Assembly (NCBI GenBank): GCA_902774055.1
Contig: CACYGX010000025.1
Span: forward strand, 1 to 52,698
Origin: an uncultured Bacteroidales bacterium
Lineage (GTDB): Bacteria; Bacteroidota; Bacteroidia; Bacteroidales; Muribaculaceae
DNA: 52,698 bases
Direction of reading: 5' to 3'
Shown here: positions 42,655-50,940 of the stretch, in pieces
Layout of the letters: each line of letters begins with the position of its first letter
How positions within the stretch are numbered: position 1 is the stretch's first letter
Notes under the pieces: generated by a model
What the model was told of the DNA's origin: nothing
Seen by the model: only the letters and a program-made list of their open reading frames with translations
Databases searched by the model: none
Translations under genes and position numbers: made by a program

Positions 42655-43128
42655 TTAATTATGCTGAAGCCTTGCGCCCGTTTGATTGTTATTTGTTTCC
42701 GTCTTTTCGACATCCCAGTTTCCGTGGCCACCACCCATCCACTTACCTGTTGAAACCCATATTTCATAATAGTACATCCACTCTACCGCCCAATGCACTA
42801 TCGTATTTGCGATAACCATTGATGACCTCCATTCCCCTGACCATGGCAAATACAGGCACAATTGTTGTTTGCCATCTTTAAAATTATATGTATGTGGCAG
42901 ACGTTTCGCGCCCTCAGCTAATGGTAGTGGTTTTGGTGACACAATAAATACCTTCGGGGCAGCACCGAGGGTATAAGAAATCTTCAGCCTATAGGTGTTT
43001 GATAAAGCCGAAGGTGTGAACTCCCCAAACCAAGTCATCGTGCCACAATAAACTGAGCCTGACGATCCGGGGAATTCATGCTTCAGTAAGTTAAATTGAC
43101 GTATTGGTGTTATCGCCTTACTCTCCAT
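42655..43128 (-). CDS. CBASS stand-alone E2-like protein (short type II / II-C)
   Basis: 157 residues. The pattern is that of prokaryotic ubiquitin-conjugating-like folds tied to CBASS: a beta-rich N-terminus (TYRLKISYTLGAAPKVFIVS), the HTYNFKDGKQQLCLYLPWSG block with catalytic-type Cys91 and upstream His79, then GEWRSSMVIANTIVHWAVEW and STGKWMGGGHG. No E1 (adenylation) or JAB protease domain is present here or next door. Such E2-only proteins are thought to act on the CD-NTase C-terminus and so tune its activity. The start overlaps the CD-NTase end by 11 bases. It is last in the operon. Confidence 0.75.
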   Translation of the reverse strand: MESKAITPIRQFNLLKHEFPGSSGSVYCGTMTWFGEFTPSALSNTYRLKISYTLGAAPKVFIVSPKPLPLAEGAKRLPHTYNFKDGKQQLCLYLPWSGEWRSSMVIANTIVHWAVEWMYYYEIWVSTGKWMGGGHGNWDVEKTETNNNQTGARLQHN

Positions 43129-44350
43129 AAAAGGTGTGCGCAGTGTTTATTATTTTCCCATTGGGACTTGCTGCAACTTTCCCTGTTCTTGTCAAAAGAA
43201 CAGCACCAGTAGCAAGCTTTGATTTCCTTCGTTCGACCAAAAGAGATGCAGCTTTTGTTGTAACTTCCTTTCCAAACACGCGCCCCATGGTGGCCTGAAT
43301 CTGCATTCTCGTAGAACCTTTCAGGATCTCGTTCACATCATTCTTGACAGTAGCAAGCCAATTGTAGAAATTATTACGTCTTGTAGGATGGCTTGGCCAT
43401 TTATCCGCAAAATTCTCCTCAGGGTTAACTGGATTTGACACCACATCCTCACCTTTCTCATTCTTGGTGATAAACCTCTCCATATTATCGACCACATTTA
43501 TCAAACCGTCAAGCAGGTTTTTCTCACCACTGTAGGCGCGAGCTGCCAATGTTGTAATGATAATGGATATCGGCTTGTCATCCTTATTATTGCAGAACAT
43601 CATGTCCCTATGACGTTTTAGTATCTGAACAATGCGTTGTAGAACGGTTTTGTTCTTCGTGTACTTCCCAATCGGCACAACGGCCTCAGCCATAAGCTTT
43701 ACGGACTCATCCGCTTTACACCGGCTAGCGAACCACAATGCATAACCGTCTGGATTGCTCTTCAACCAGTTTTCTTTACGGGTAGAAATGGCATAATCCC
43801 AAGCCTTTTTATCTGTGATGCGGATAGAAATCTGATCAACAGTTTCTTCCGAAAAACTATCAGAATACAAACGAGCCATTTTTTCATTATATTTTCCGTC
43901 AGCCACTGCAGGTAAAATATCCATGTGATATTTCTCTTTAGGATTATCCGAGTTATCTCTATATAGCAATGTCCAGCAACGGCGACCTTCTGTCTGTGAC
44001 AACATCGAAGCATAGCGATCACTGCGCTTGAGTCGCGCACCTACCTTGTCTTTCAAATCCTTCTGTGTCCACAGTGGACTCTTCTCCGTCAATCGGAACA
44101 CCAAATCCACATCTATGTCTTCGTCTGAATTAATAGGCTGAATGATGGTTCCCAGTCTAAGAGAGCCTTGTGGTGTCACAACTGGTGTATAAGGTTCAAA
44201 CGTTGGGTCATTCTGCAAGAAATCTCCAACGGCTTTATAGCTCCTTGCAAGATTGTCAAATTGAGTCTCGTTAATGTCCAATGACTCACCCAGAGTTTCA
44301 AGAATATCCTTAAACTCTTCTTTCTGTTCCTCACTTAAATTACGTTGCAT
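43118..44350 (-). CDS. CD-NTase (cGAS/DncV-like nucleotidyltransferase) of CBASS
   Basis: 410 residues. The nucleotidyltransferase core shows TPQGSLRLGT (Gly62-Ser63), the metal pair in DIDVDLVF (Asp80, Asp82) and the third Asp in YHMDILPAV (Asp144), so all catalytic acids are kept. A helical C-terminal half follows (KTVLQRIVQILKRHRDMMF). On phage sensing such enzymes make a cyclic oligonucleotide that activates the effector. The C-terminus ends ...TFYGE, relevant to the E2-like partner. Twelve bases downstream of the effector gene. Confidence 0.9.
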   Translation of the reverse strand: MQRNLSEEQKEEFKDILETLGESLDINETQFDNLARSYKAVGDFLQNDPTFEPYTPVVTPQGSLRLGTIIQPINSDEDIDVDLVFRLTEKSPLWTQKDLKDKVGARLKRSDRYASMLSQTEGRRCWTLLYRDNSDNPKEKYHMDILPAVADGKYNEKMARLYSDSFSEETVDQISIRITDKKAWDYAISTRKENWLKSNPDGYALWFASRCKADESVKLMAEAVVPIGKYTKNKTVLQRIVQILKRHRDMMFCNNKDDKPISIIITTLAARAYSGEKNLLDGLINVVDNMERFITKNEKGEDVVSNPVNPEENFADKWPSHPTRRNNFYNWLATVKNDVNEILKGSTRMQIQATMGRVFGKEVTTKAASLLVERRKSKLATGAVLLTRTGKVAASPNGKIINTAHTFYGE

Positions 44351-44361
44351 TCTACTCTATT

Positions 44362-45483
44362 TTATTTTATTGTTAGTATTTCTATATCTTCATCCGTTTC
44401 GGCTCTATAATCAAACAACACCCAAGGCAAGTCCGCCTTAGGCATCCTGATGCGCCCTAGTTCTACAGCGCAAGAAGCTGGAGCCGCCATAAAGATTTTC
44501 AAATTGTCAGCCTGAGGATGGGCGGTCTTGATAGCATCCATTGTTGCTCGTGCCACTCGGTTGAACTGATGGAATTGTTCTTCGCTGCGCATCATATCAT
44601 TCCCTGGTTCATCACATGTGATAACCCAGATACTTGCTTTTTCACCCAAACGCCTTATAATCCTTTCTTTGATGGCCTTGGCACTCAATGCTATCACTAA
44701 CACAGGATTCTTACCCTCGACAATGGGCTTTTCTAACCGAATGTCGTTTTTAACATCCTCATCAAGCCAACGCCAAGTGCGTGGTATACGATGCATTTGA
44801 TACACGCGTACATGGTATTTGTCATTTAGCACGGTGCCGAGTTTCACCAAAAGCGGTTGGGGACCTAGTGGAAATAAAGAGACGTGAGCCGTAATACCAT
44901 TCTCAATGGCCTTGAGAACCTTATCTGCACACAATTTGTCTATTTGAAGTTTCTCGATAAGCCAGTAGTCTGGATCTCCCTCATCGAGCACCGAGTTCTT
45001 CATTTGGATTTCCACAGGATCTAAAGTTGCTGGGTATCGATCAGGGAAAATAGCATTGTGAAGCTCTTCTTTTTGAAAGTACGGAACATCTTTTCCGATC
45101 TTAGGACCATATGCCACCACCAAGCTCTTATTCTCTGGCTGTATGGCTGTAGCCATCCATATGCGGTCTTCGTGTTCTTTTTTCATTGCCCTCAGTAATT
45201 CCTCTGAGTATTTTTCCACTCCTTCGTGATCAATCAGTTTGTGGCACTCTGGGCAAAGCAACATAAGATTACTTGGATCTTTGGCAAGTTCTTTTGATCT
45301 GCTATCGCCCCTTGGACCATCCTCAGAATCTCCAATAATATGAGCATAGTTTGAGATATTACATTTATCCATCGTAATACCGTTCACATCCAGTCGTTTA
45401 TTACAGCCCCTAAACTCACACCTTCCATGAGCTGCGAACCACAGTTCTCGTCTAACGTTAATATTAATATGTGTTTTACTCAT
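44362..45483 (-). CDS. cap5: HNH-SAVED effector nuclease of CBASS (Cap5-like)
   Basis: 373 residues. N-terminal HNH endonuclease: CEFRGCNKRL, NYAHIIG, then NLMLLCPECHKLIDHEG (about 20-95). After a linker, the SAVED domain (about 170-373: ITAHVSLFPLGPQPLLVKLG, HRIPRTWRW, PVLVIALSAKAI, FMAAPASCAVELGRIRMPKA). The SAVED part binds the cyclic nucleotide made by the CD-NTase; binding drives assembly and destructive DNA cutting by HNH. First gene of the minus-strand CBASS operon, divergent from rloA. Confidence 0.9.
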   Translation of the reverse strand: MSKTHININVRRELWFAAHGRCEFRGCNKRLDVNGITMDKCNISNYAHIIGDSEDGPRGDSRSKELAKDPSNLMLLCPECHKLIDHEGVEKYSEELLRAMKKEHEDRIWMATAIQPENKSLVVAYGPKIGKDVPYFQKEELHNAIFPDRYPATLDPVEIQMKNSVLDEGDPDYWLIEKLQIDKLCADKVLKAIENGITAHVSLFPLGPQPLLVKLGTVLNDKYHVRVYQMHRIPRTWRWLDEDVKNDIRLEKPIVEGKNPVLVIALSAKAIKERIIRRLGEKASIWVITCDEPGNDMMRSEEQFHQFNRVARATMDAIKTAHPQADNLKIFMAAPASCAVELGRIRMPKADLPWVLFDYRAETDEDIEILTIK

Positions 45484-45634
45484 GCATTATAATATTTTAA
45501 ACTATTTACTATAATTCACTTCAATTATCGTGCCAACAAATAAAACCATGCCAGTTTGTCACTTTATAGTCCATTTCGGCAAAAATGTCAGTTAATTATC
45601 CGATTAAAATCGCATTATTTGAGCATTTTATTTT

Positions 45635-45662
45635 TTTGTCTCAAAAAATATTTGCATCTTTG
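45635..45662 (+). promoter_or_regulatory. Possible promoter of rloAB
   Basis: TTTG (45635-45638), 16 bases, then CATCTTTG (45655-45662), 24 bases before the ATG. The first base differs from the TAnnTTTG consensus and the spacer is short. The 203-base divergent spacer (45484-45686) is very A+T-rich; no clear promoter box was found for the CBASS side. Confidence 0.35.
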
Positions 45663-45686
45663 CAGCCAAAAATCAACTGACCAATT

Positions 45687-46973
45687 ATGATACAAGAAAT
45701 TAAATTCCAGAACTTCCTCTCCTTTCGCGACGAGACCATTTTCAGCTTTGAGCCGTTAAAGGATGACCCGATTAACCGTGTAGTCACAATGCCTGACGGA
45801 ACCAAATTGCTTCGGTTCGCCGCCATTTTTGGGGCCAATGCCTCTGGCAAATCAAATTTTCTTGAAGTTTTCGACTTTCTGCTTAATTTCTGGACACAAT
45901 TACCTTCGCGTAACGATCTTTCTACTAGAGTGTCACCGTTCTTGCTTGACAAAGACACACCCTTGCAGGACTCTCTATTTGAAATAAAGTTCTATGTTAA
46001 GGGTGTCCGCTATTGGTACAAACTGGAACTTAACAATGAACGTGTTTCAGGCGAGTCTCTTTATTTCTACGAATCCAACCAGCCAACTCGTATTTTTTGG
46101 CGCGAATACATTGATGGGCAATCCGTGGTTAAGTTTAACTACGCAGTTGTAAAACTGAAAGTTGCAGAACTTGACGCCATCAACCTTAATTGCTGGAAAA
46201 ACATGTCTTTCTTCGCATCCATGACAAAGGTCAATCTACATATTGATCGTATTGATACTGTCCTCCGATGGATTAATGAAAAACTCATGCCTGGAATCAA
46301 TCGAAGTACAGAACTGTCTGGATACGCCAAAAGCCGTATGCTTAAAGATGAATCCTTCCGCAATTATCTCATGTCATTTACTCAGAAGGCCGACTTGCGC
46401 ATATCAAGGATAGATGTCAAAGAAACGCCCTTTAGTCTCAACGAGAGTCAACTCAAAGCCATCTCTGAGGCAAAATTCATTAACGAGAAACAACGGGAAG
46501 ATATTCTTGCTAAAGGCTTTATAAATGACATTCAGACAGATTTCGTTGTTCACGTTAAGAACACTCGCGGTGAAGAAGAATACATCTTACCCGAGACCAG
46601 TCAGTCAGCAGGGACTACACGTGTAATCGAAATTGAGTCTGCCATCCATACCATTTTGGAGAATCAAGCCTTTCTGGCTATCGATGAGGTTGAGGCATCA
46701 CTTCACCCCTTCCTCTTGGATTTCATCTTAGATAGATTCCTCAAAAAAGAAGACAATGAGTCACAATTATTGGTTACAACGCATTATGATCCACTCCTTG
46801 ATACCATAGATGACCTATTTGGAAAGGATTCAGTGTGGTTTACTGATAAAAGAGAAGATGGAAATACGGAACTCTACCCCCTAACTGACTTCAAGGGCTT
46901 GAACAAATTAAAATCTATACGAAAATCATACAAAAACGGTCAATTCGGAGCTGTTCCAGAAATTTATGTTTAA
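45687..46973 (+). CDS. rloA: RloA/AbiLi-type AAA ATPase
   Basis: 428 residues, AAA_15/SMC-like ATPase. Walker A is FGANASGKSN (Gly49-Ser56), a signature-like stretch is ETSQSAGTTRVIEIE, and Walker B is AFLAIDEVEASLHP near residue 335, followed by the THYDPLLD His switch. RloA-type ATPases are encoded with RloB (TOPRIM-like) and together act in abortive infection, as in the lactococcal AbiL pair and the related PARIS systems. The partner starts five bases downstream. Defence function is inferred from family and location. Confidence 0.87.
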   Translation: MIQEIKFQNFLSFRDETIFSFEPLKDDPINRVVTMPDGTKLLRFAAIFGANASGKSNFLEVFDFLLNFWTQLPSRNDLSTRVSPFLLDKDTPLQDSLFEIKFYVKGVRYWYKLELNNERVSGESLYFYESNQPTRIFWREYIDGQSVVKFNYAVVKLKVAELDAINLNCWKNMSFFASMTKVNLHIDRIDTVLRWINEKLMPGINRSTELSGYAKSRMLKDESFRNYLMSFTQKADLRISRIDVKETPFSLNESQLKAISEAKFINEKQREDILAKGFINDIQTDFVVHVKNTRGEEEYILPETSQSAGTTRVIEIESAIHTILENQAFLAIDEVEASLHPFLLDFILDRFLKKEDNESQLLVTTHYDPLLDTIDDLFGKDSVWFTDKREDGNTELYPLTDFKGLNKLKSIRKSYKNGQFGAVPEIYV

Positions 46974-46978
46974 ATAAT

Positions 46979-47584
46979 ATGGCAAGAAAAAGAAAGGAAC
47001 GAGAATTGCGCCGCTCGCGAATAACAGTAATTGGTGAGGGGTTGACAGAACGCTGGTACTTTGACCATTTGCGCACTGTTATGGGTTTCCGTTATGACTG
47101 CAAACCCCGTTTTTTTACACATCAATCCTATGACGAGATGCGTAAACTAATCGAGCTGGTCCTTCAAGACGACGGCATTGCCGTGTGCGTCTGTGATGCT
47201 GACATTACCCGCATCAACCCGGTTGAAAGCGTGCGACTTAAAGAAATGAAAGATAAATATGCCTCGAACGACAAGGTATTTATCTGTGATAGCATGCCTT
47301 CTATCGAATTTTGGTTTTTACTCCACTTTTTGGAAACCAGTCGATTTTTTAATGATTCTAATGAAGTTTCCAACATCCTCCGTCGGTATATACCTGCATT
47401 CCAGAAACACAGCTTTTTCTTGGAGAAAGTTCACTGGGTATCAGACCTTTGTGCCGACGACAAGTTAGCAACCGCTTGCTCGCGCGCCAATTTTTTAAGC
47501 CAGAACCAACAAGCCAAATCGTATTCCAATATATTCAAAGCAATAGAACTGTTTTTAGCTAACCAAAAAACGAAACAATTGTAG
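46979..47584 (+). CDS. rloB: RloB/AbiLii-type TOPRIM-like protein
   Basis: 201 residues. The TOPRIM-like pattern is present: VIGEGLTERWYF (Glu), VCVCDADITRINP (Asp-x-Asp) and DSMPSIEFWFLLHF. A basic N-terminus (ARKRKERELRRSR) precedes it. RloB is the presumed toxin/nuclease of the pair, held or triggered by the ATPase encoded upstream. It is intact and at usual length. The right 49-bp repeat begins 90 bases after its stop. Confidence 0.87.
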   Translation: MARKRKERELRRSRITVIGEGLTERWYFDHLRTVMGFRYDCKPRFFTHQSYDEMRKLIELVLQDDGIAVCVCDADITRINPVESVRLKEMKDKYASNDKVFICDSMPSIEFWFLLHFLETSRFFNDSNEVSNILRRYIPAFQKHSFFLEKVHWVSDLCADDKLATACSRANFLSQNQQAKSYSNIFKAIELFLANQKTKQL

Positions 47585-47674
47585 ACGATGAAAAAATGAT
47601 CATAATTTGCACACCTTTGCTTGTGTTACGGTTTATATAAGATTCACAAGTCGTCACCACGCACTTGGCGTTGA

Positions 47675-47723
47675 CAGGCAGATTCATTGTTGGCATGGAC
47701 TGCATCACCACCCTCATTCATCT
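47675..47723 (+). repeat. 49-bp direct repeat, right copy, flanking the defence cargo
   Basis: Identical over 49 bases to 42528-42576, in the same orientation. The two copies enclose CBASS and rloAB and nothing else, about 5.1 kb. Confidence 0.95.
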
Positions 47724-47761
47724 GAAATATAATAGCTTCATATGAGATTGCTTTATTTTCT

Positions 47762-47861
47762 TGTAGCGATGTAGCGAAGCAGGAACGGCCCCATTTTTCT
47801 TTTTAAATATCAGTGACTTACGTTTCGCTACATGGTTTATTTCAGGTTTTGTTTCGCTACA
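47762..47861. repeat. Four-copy TGTAGCGAA motif cluster
   Basis: TGTAGCGA occurs at 47762-47769, TGTAGCGAAGC at 47770-47780, and the reverse complement GTTTCGCTACA at 47822-47832 and 47851-47861. Two copies on each strand, in pairs, look like protein-binding sites or iterons, such as an origin of transfer or a regulatory site. They lie 100 bases past the 3-prime end of topB. Confidence 0.6.
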
Positions 47862-47960
47862 AAAAACAGGGGCGGCCTGCCAAAGGTGACCCCTGCATTG
47901 TTTTATTAAAAACTAGTCGTATGAAATGAAAAAAGTTAGTTGGTGTTTGTATTGCTGCGA

Positions 47961-50078
47961 TTATTTGAACTCATTACACTTTGGACAGAACCAGTATGAT
48001 TGCTTCTTCTTTTTACTGTACACGCTTATCAGCGGCAGACCGCATGTCGGGCAAAGCTTGATGACAGGCTTCATCCGCAGGTCCGCATAGAAGATTGGTT
48101 TCAGAGTGGTCGGATGTACACAAGAATTCTCCTGACAGATCCAGAAGTGCTTCTTGGTCTTCGGGGAATACTTGCGTACAAGCGTTTTACGATGGCATAC
48201 AGGACATTCCCTATTGGGAACCACCTGACCTTCAGCTGCCTTGATCGTCAATGACATACAAGGGGAGCTCTCTTCTGCGAACTTAATGTTTTCCTGAACC
48301 ATCCTCTCGGTCTGCTCCATAAAGTCATCCAACCCCATCTTGCCATCGGCAATGGCCGAGAGATTATACTCCATTTCTGCCGTAAGGTCGGGCTTGGTCA
48401 ATGATTCGTGAATGCTCTCGATCATTGCCACGCCTAAGTCAGTCGGAACGAGTTCCTTGCCCTTTTTCTGAATACAGGGAAACGAATGAGACTTTCCTGA
48501 CGATATGGCGAGCAAGTCAGCAATGATGCTATCACGAGTTGCCGGCGTTCCAATGCCTTTGCACTCCTTCAGTTTCTCTCTGTTAGGATTGTCCGGGTTG
48601 ACAAAACGCCAGATATTGGTCATCGCTGCCAGCAGCGAGCCTTCCGTAAAACGCTTAGGGGGAGCCGTCTTCTTATCCTCTATAATATATACAGGTATAG
48701 GGAACTCATCGCCAACCACAAGGTTTGGAATGTCTTTGACTTCATCCTCCTTGTCATCCGACTTAGCAACACTACGCCATCCTGGACTGACAACCGCCTT
48801 GCCAGTTCCTGCGAACATACATCCTTGTGCCTCTATTTCGTATTTGATGGCGTTGTATTTACAAGGGGGAAAGAACTGGATGATGTACCGCATGGCTATC
48901 ATTTCATAGATCTTGCGCTCCCATTCGTCCAAGTTTTTTGGGACAACGCCAGTAGGTATCAGCGCATGATGTGCGCTGACCTTGTTGTCATTGAAGCAGC
49001 GACTCTTTATTGTGGAGTCGGCATGGAGTGCAGCCTCCATGCCATAATCGCCAAGGGATTTCAAAATTCGGACACCATCCTGGTGTTGACTTGATGGGAT
49101 GTAATTACAGTCAGAACGTGGATAGCTCACGAACTTCTTTTCATACAAGGACTGTACCCTTGCAAGCACACTCGACGGAGACATGCCATAACGCTTATTG
49201 GCTTCCACCTGCAAAGTATCGATGGAGTAAGGCAATGGCGAACTTTCAGTCTGGCTATGCCTCTCGCAGTGTGTGACCCTTGCGGTTTTATTTTTGATTT
49301 CTTCCTTGATCCGCTCCAGATATTTCCGGTCAATGATACGCCCTTCGCAGTCAGTCGGAGCATCCGCTGTCGATGTCAATGTTGCCGTGAAGGGGATGCC
49401 GCCCTTTGAGAGGTTAGCCTTCAATTCATAGTAGTTGATGGAATGGAAATCTTTTATCTCCTTTTCCCGATTGACCACCAAAGCAAGCGTGGGTGTCTTC
49501 ACACGCCCTACACGCCAGACACAACCATTACCGCCTGTCCGGGCACTGATCGTATATGCCCTCGACAGATTGATGCCTACTAACCAGTCTGCCCGTTCAC
49601 GCGCCATGCCTGCATGGTACAATGAACGAAACCGTTCATTCGGCACGATATTGTCAAACGCCCGTTTCATACTGTCGCTGTCTTTGGCATTGATGAGAAT
49701 GCGCCGTACATCCCCCTTATAGCCTACATATTCCAATATTTCGTCAATCAGCAACTGCCCCTCACGGTCAGGGTCACCGCCATTGACTACGACATCGGCC
49801 TTCTTCAAAACAGTGCGGATATACTCAAATTGTCCCTTGGCTGTTGGCGAGGGGAGTTTCTTCCATTCTGTCGGGAATATGGGATATTTCTTAAAATCAG
49901 CATATTCCTTACCGTAGGCCTCAGGCATAGCCGTCATCAAGATGTGGCCAAACGCCCATGTCACGATGACATCATCTTTCTGATAGCAGTGCTTGCTCCT
50001 ACAGGCGACAAAATCAGTCCACAAGTAAGACGCTATGGCTGTGGCGATGTCCGGCTTTTCTGCAATATAAACTGTCAT
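47961..50078 (-). CDS. topB: DNA topoisomerase III, mobile-element type
   Basis: 705 residues, type IA topoisomerase. TOPRIM domain at the start (VYIAEKPDIATAIASYLW; GDPDREGQLL), the active site SYPRSDCNYIP with Tyr319, and two C-terminal zinc ribbons (CPVCHRKTLV and CPTCGLPLIS...CPKC). TopB-like genes are a usual part of Bacteroides conjugative elements, where they help process strands in transfer or excision. Located 11 bases after the resolvase-like gene, so both form one operon. Confidence 0.93.
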   Translation of the reverse strand: MTVYIAEKPDIATAIASYLWTDFVACRSKHCYQKDDVIVTWAFGHILMTAMPEAYGKEYADFKKYPIFPTEWKKLPSPTAKGQFEYIRTVLKKADVVVNGGDPDREGQLLIDEILEYVGYKGDVRRILINAKDSDSMKRAFDNIVPNERFRSLYHAGMARERADWLVGINLSRAYTISARTGGNGCVWRVGRVKTPTLALVVNREKEIKDFHSINYYELKANLSKGGIPFTATLTSTADAPTDCEGRIIDRKYLERIKEEIKNKTARVTHCERHSQTESSPLPYSIDTLQVEANKRYGMSPSSVLARVQSLYEKKFVSYPRSDCNYIPSSQHQDGVRILKSLGDYGMEAALHADSTIKSRCFNDNKVSAHHALIPTGVVPKNLDEWERKIYEMIAMRYIIQFFPPCKYNAIKYEIEAQGCMFAGTGKAVVSPGWRSVAKSDDKEDEVKDIPNLVVGDEFPIPVYIIEDKKTAPPKRFTEGSLLAAMTNIWRFVNPDNPNREKLKECKGIGTPATRDSIIADLLAISSGKSHSFPCIQKKGKELVPTDLGVAMIESIHESLTKPDLTAEMEYNLSAIADGKMGLDDFMEQTERMVQENIKFAEESSPCMSLTIKAAEGQVVPNRECPVCHRKTLVRKYSPKTKKHFWICQENSCVHPTTLKPIFYADLRMKPVIKLCPTCGLPLISVYSKKKKQSYWFCPKCNEFK

Positions 50079-50089
50079 AACGATTATGT

Positions 50090-50701
50090 TTACAGGTTCC
50101 TTTGAATGATATTTGGTGACTGGTGTCTTGTGCGGACCATCGTTGGGTATTCCAGCTCCACATTGTACATGTGGAGAATCCTGTAGATGTTGCTCTTCCC
50201 GTGATAGCCCGTCCTTGACATGATTTCCTTGATGCTGTAACCCGCATTGTACATATTGATGACCATGCGGTATTTCTTCAGTTTCTTCTCCTGGTGCTTG
50301 TCTGCAATGAGTTCCGCCTCAAAGTCATCAAAACCTTCATCACGCTTGTCTGTACGCACATTGACAATGGCAGAGAGCACATTCCTGGTGCTGCCATTTG
50401 GGAACAACTCATCGGAGGTGTCCAAACCATCGAACAAAGAAATAATCCGAATGTGCCGACTTAGGCAGTATTTCAGGAAAAACACCAGATCCGTGTGATT
50501 CTTGAAGGCATTGTCAAATGACAGAAGCACCGCTGCGTCGCCTTCATTGAGTTTGCCGAGAAAGCACTTCCATTCAAGGCGATCATTGTCGTCCCTTTCC
50601 TCAATATGGATAGGGGAACATTGAAGCTGTTTCATCTTTGAAAGCCCCACTTCAATATTATCAACATATTGAGCATTGTTTATATATCCGACACAACTCA
50701 T
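50090..50701 (-). CDS. Resolvase-like protein lacking catalytic residues, with C-terminal HTH
   Basis: 203 residues. Residues 1-100 follow the serine-recombinase N-terminal fold (GYINNAQ, HIEERDDNDRLEWKCFLGKL, EGDAAVLLSFDNAFKN, IRIISLFDGLDT), but the catalytic Ser near position 8-10 is Asn-Asn and the active-site Arg of the D-R-L-x-R block is replaced (SFDNAFKN). A C-terminal helix-turn-helix (MYNAGYSIKEIMSRTGYHGK) remains. It should bind DNA without cutting it, probably as a regulator or accessory factor for topB, with which it is co-transcribed. Confidence 0.7.
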   Translation of the reverse strand: MSCVGYINNAQYVDNIEVGLSKMKQLQCSPIHIEERDDNDRLEWKCFLGKLNEGDAAVLLSFDNAFKNHTDLVFFLKYCLSRHIRIISLFDGLDTSDELFPNGSTRNVLSAIVNVRTDKRDEGFDDFEAELIADKHQEKKLKKYRMVINMYNAGYSIKEIMSRTGYHGKSNIYRILHMYNVELEYPTMVRTRHQSPNIIQRNL

Positions 50702-50730
50702 ATTGTACTTCTTGCTGCAAATATTGAGCG

Positions 50731-50738
50731 CAAAGTTA
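50731..50738 (-). promoter_or_regulatory. Promoter -7 box of the resolvase-like/topB operon
   Basis: TAACTTTG on the minus strand matches TAnnTTTG, 29 bases upstream of the start at 50701. Confidence 0.55.
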
Positions 50739-50895
50739 TATTACAATTATTTAATAGGCACTTTATTTGTCAACTTTAACACTTTGTCTTGCAATCAAAT
50801 AAGCAATTTGGTTCTGTTTGGTTCTATTTCTCAATAAAATGATACCAATAATTAAAATATTAGGAAATATTATCAATATTTTGAGCAAAACACAG

Positions 50896-50903
50896 TAGTT
50901 TTG
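50896..50903 (+). promoter_or_regulatory. Promoter -7 box of the lipoprotein operon
   Basis: TAGTTTTG matches TAnnTTTG, 37 bases before the ATG at 50941. The -33 region is unclear. The divergent spacer 50702-50940 is A+T-rich and holds this box and the one for the topB operon. Confidence 0.5.
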
Positions 50904-50940
50904 CATCCTGTAAATCAACCCAAACATTTTTTATAAGGAT

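Larger units (their letters stand above)
47585..47960. other. Gene-free spacer at the right edge of the defence cargo
   Basis: A 376-base gap with no credible gene. It holds the right 49-bp repeat (47675-47723), the TGTAGCGAA motif cluster (47762-47861) and G/C-rich inverted segments (GGCCCC near 47788, GGGGCGGCC near 47869). These could form a terminator for topB on the minus strand or act as recognition sites. Confidence 0.6.
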
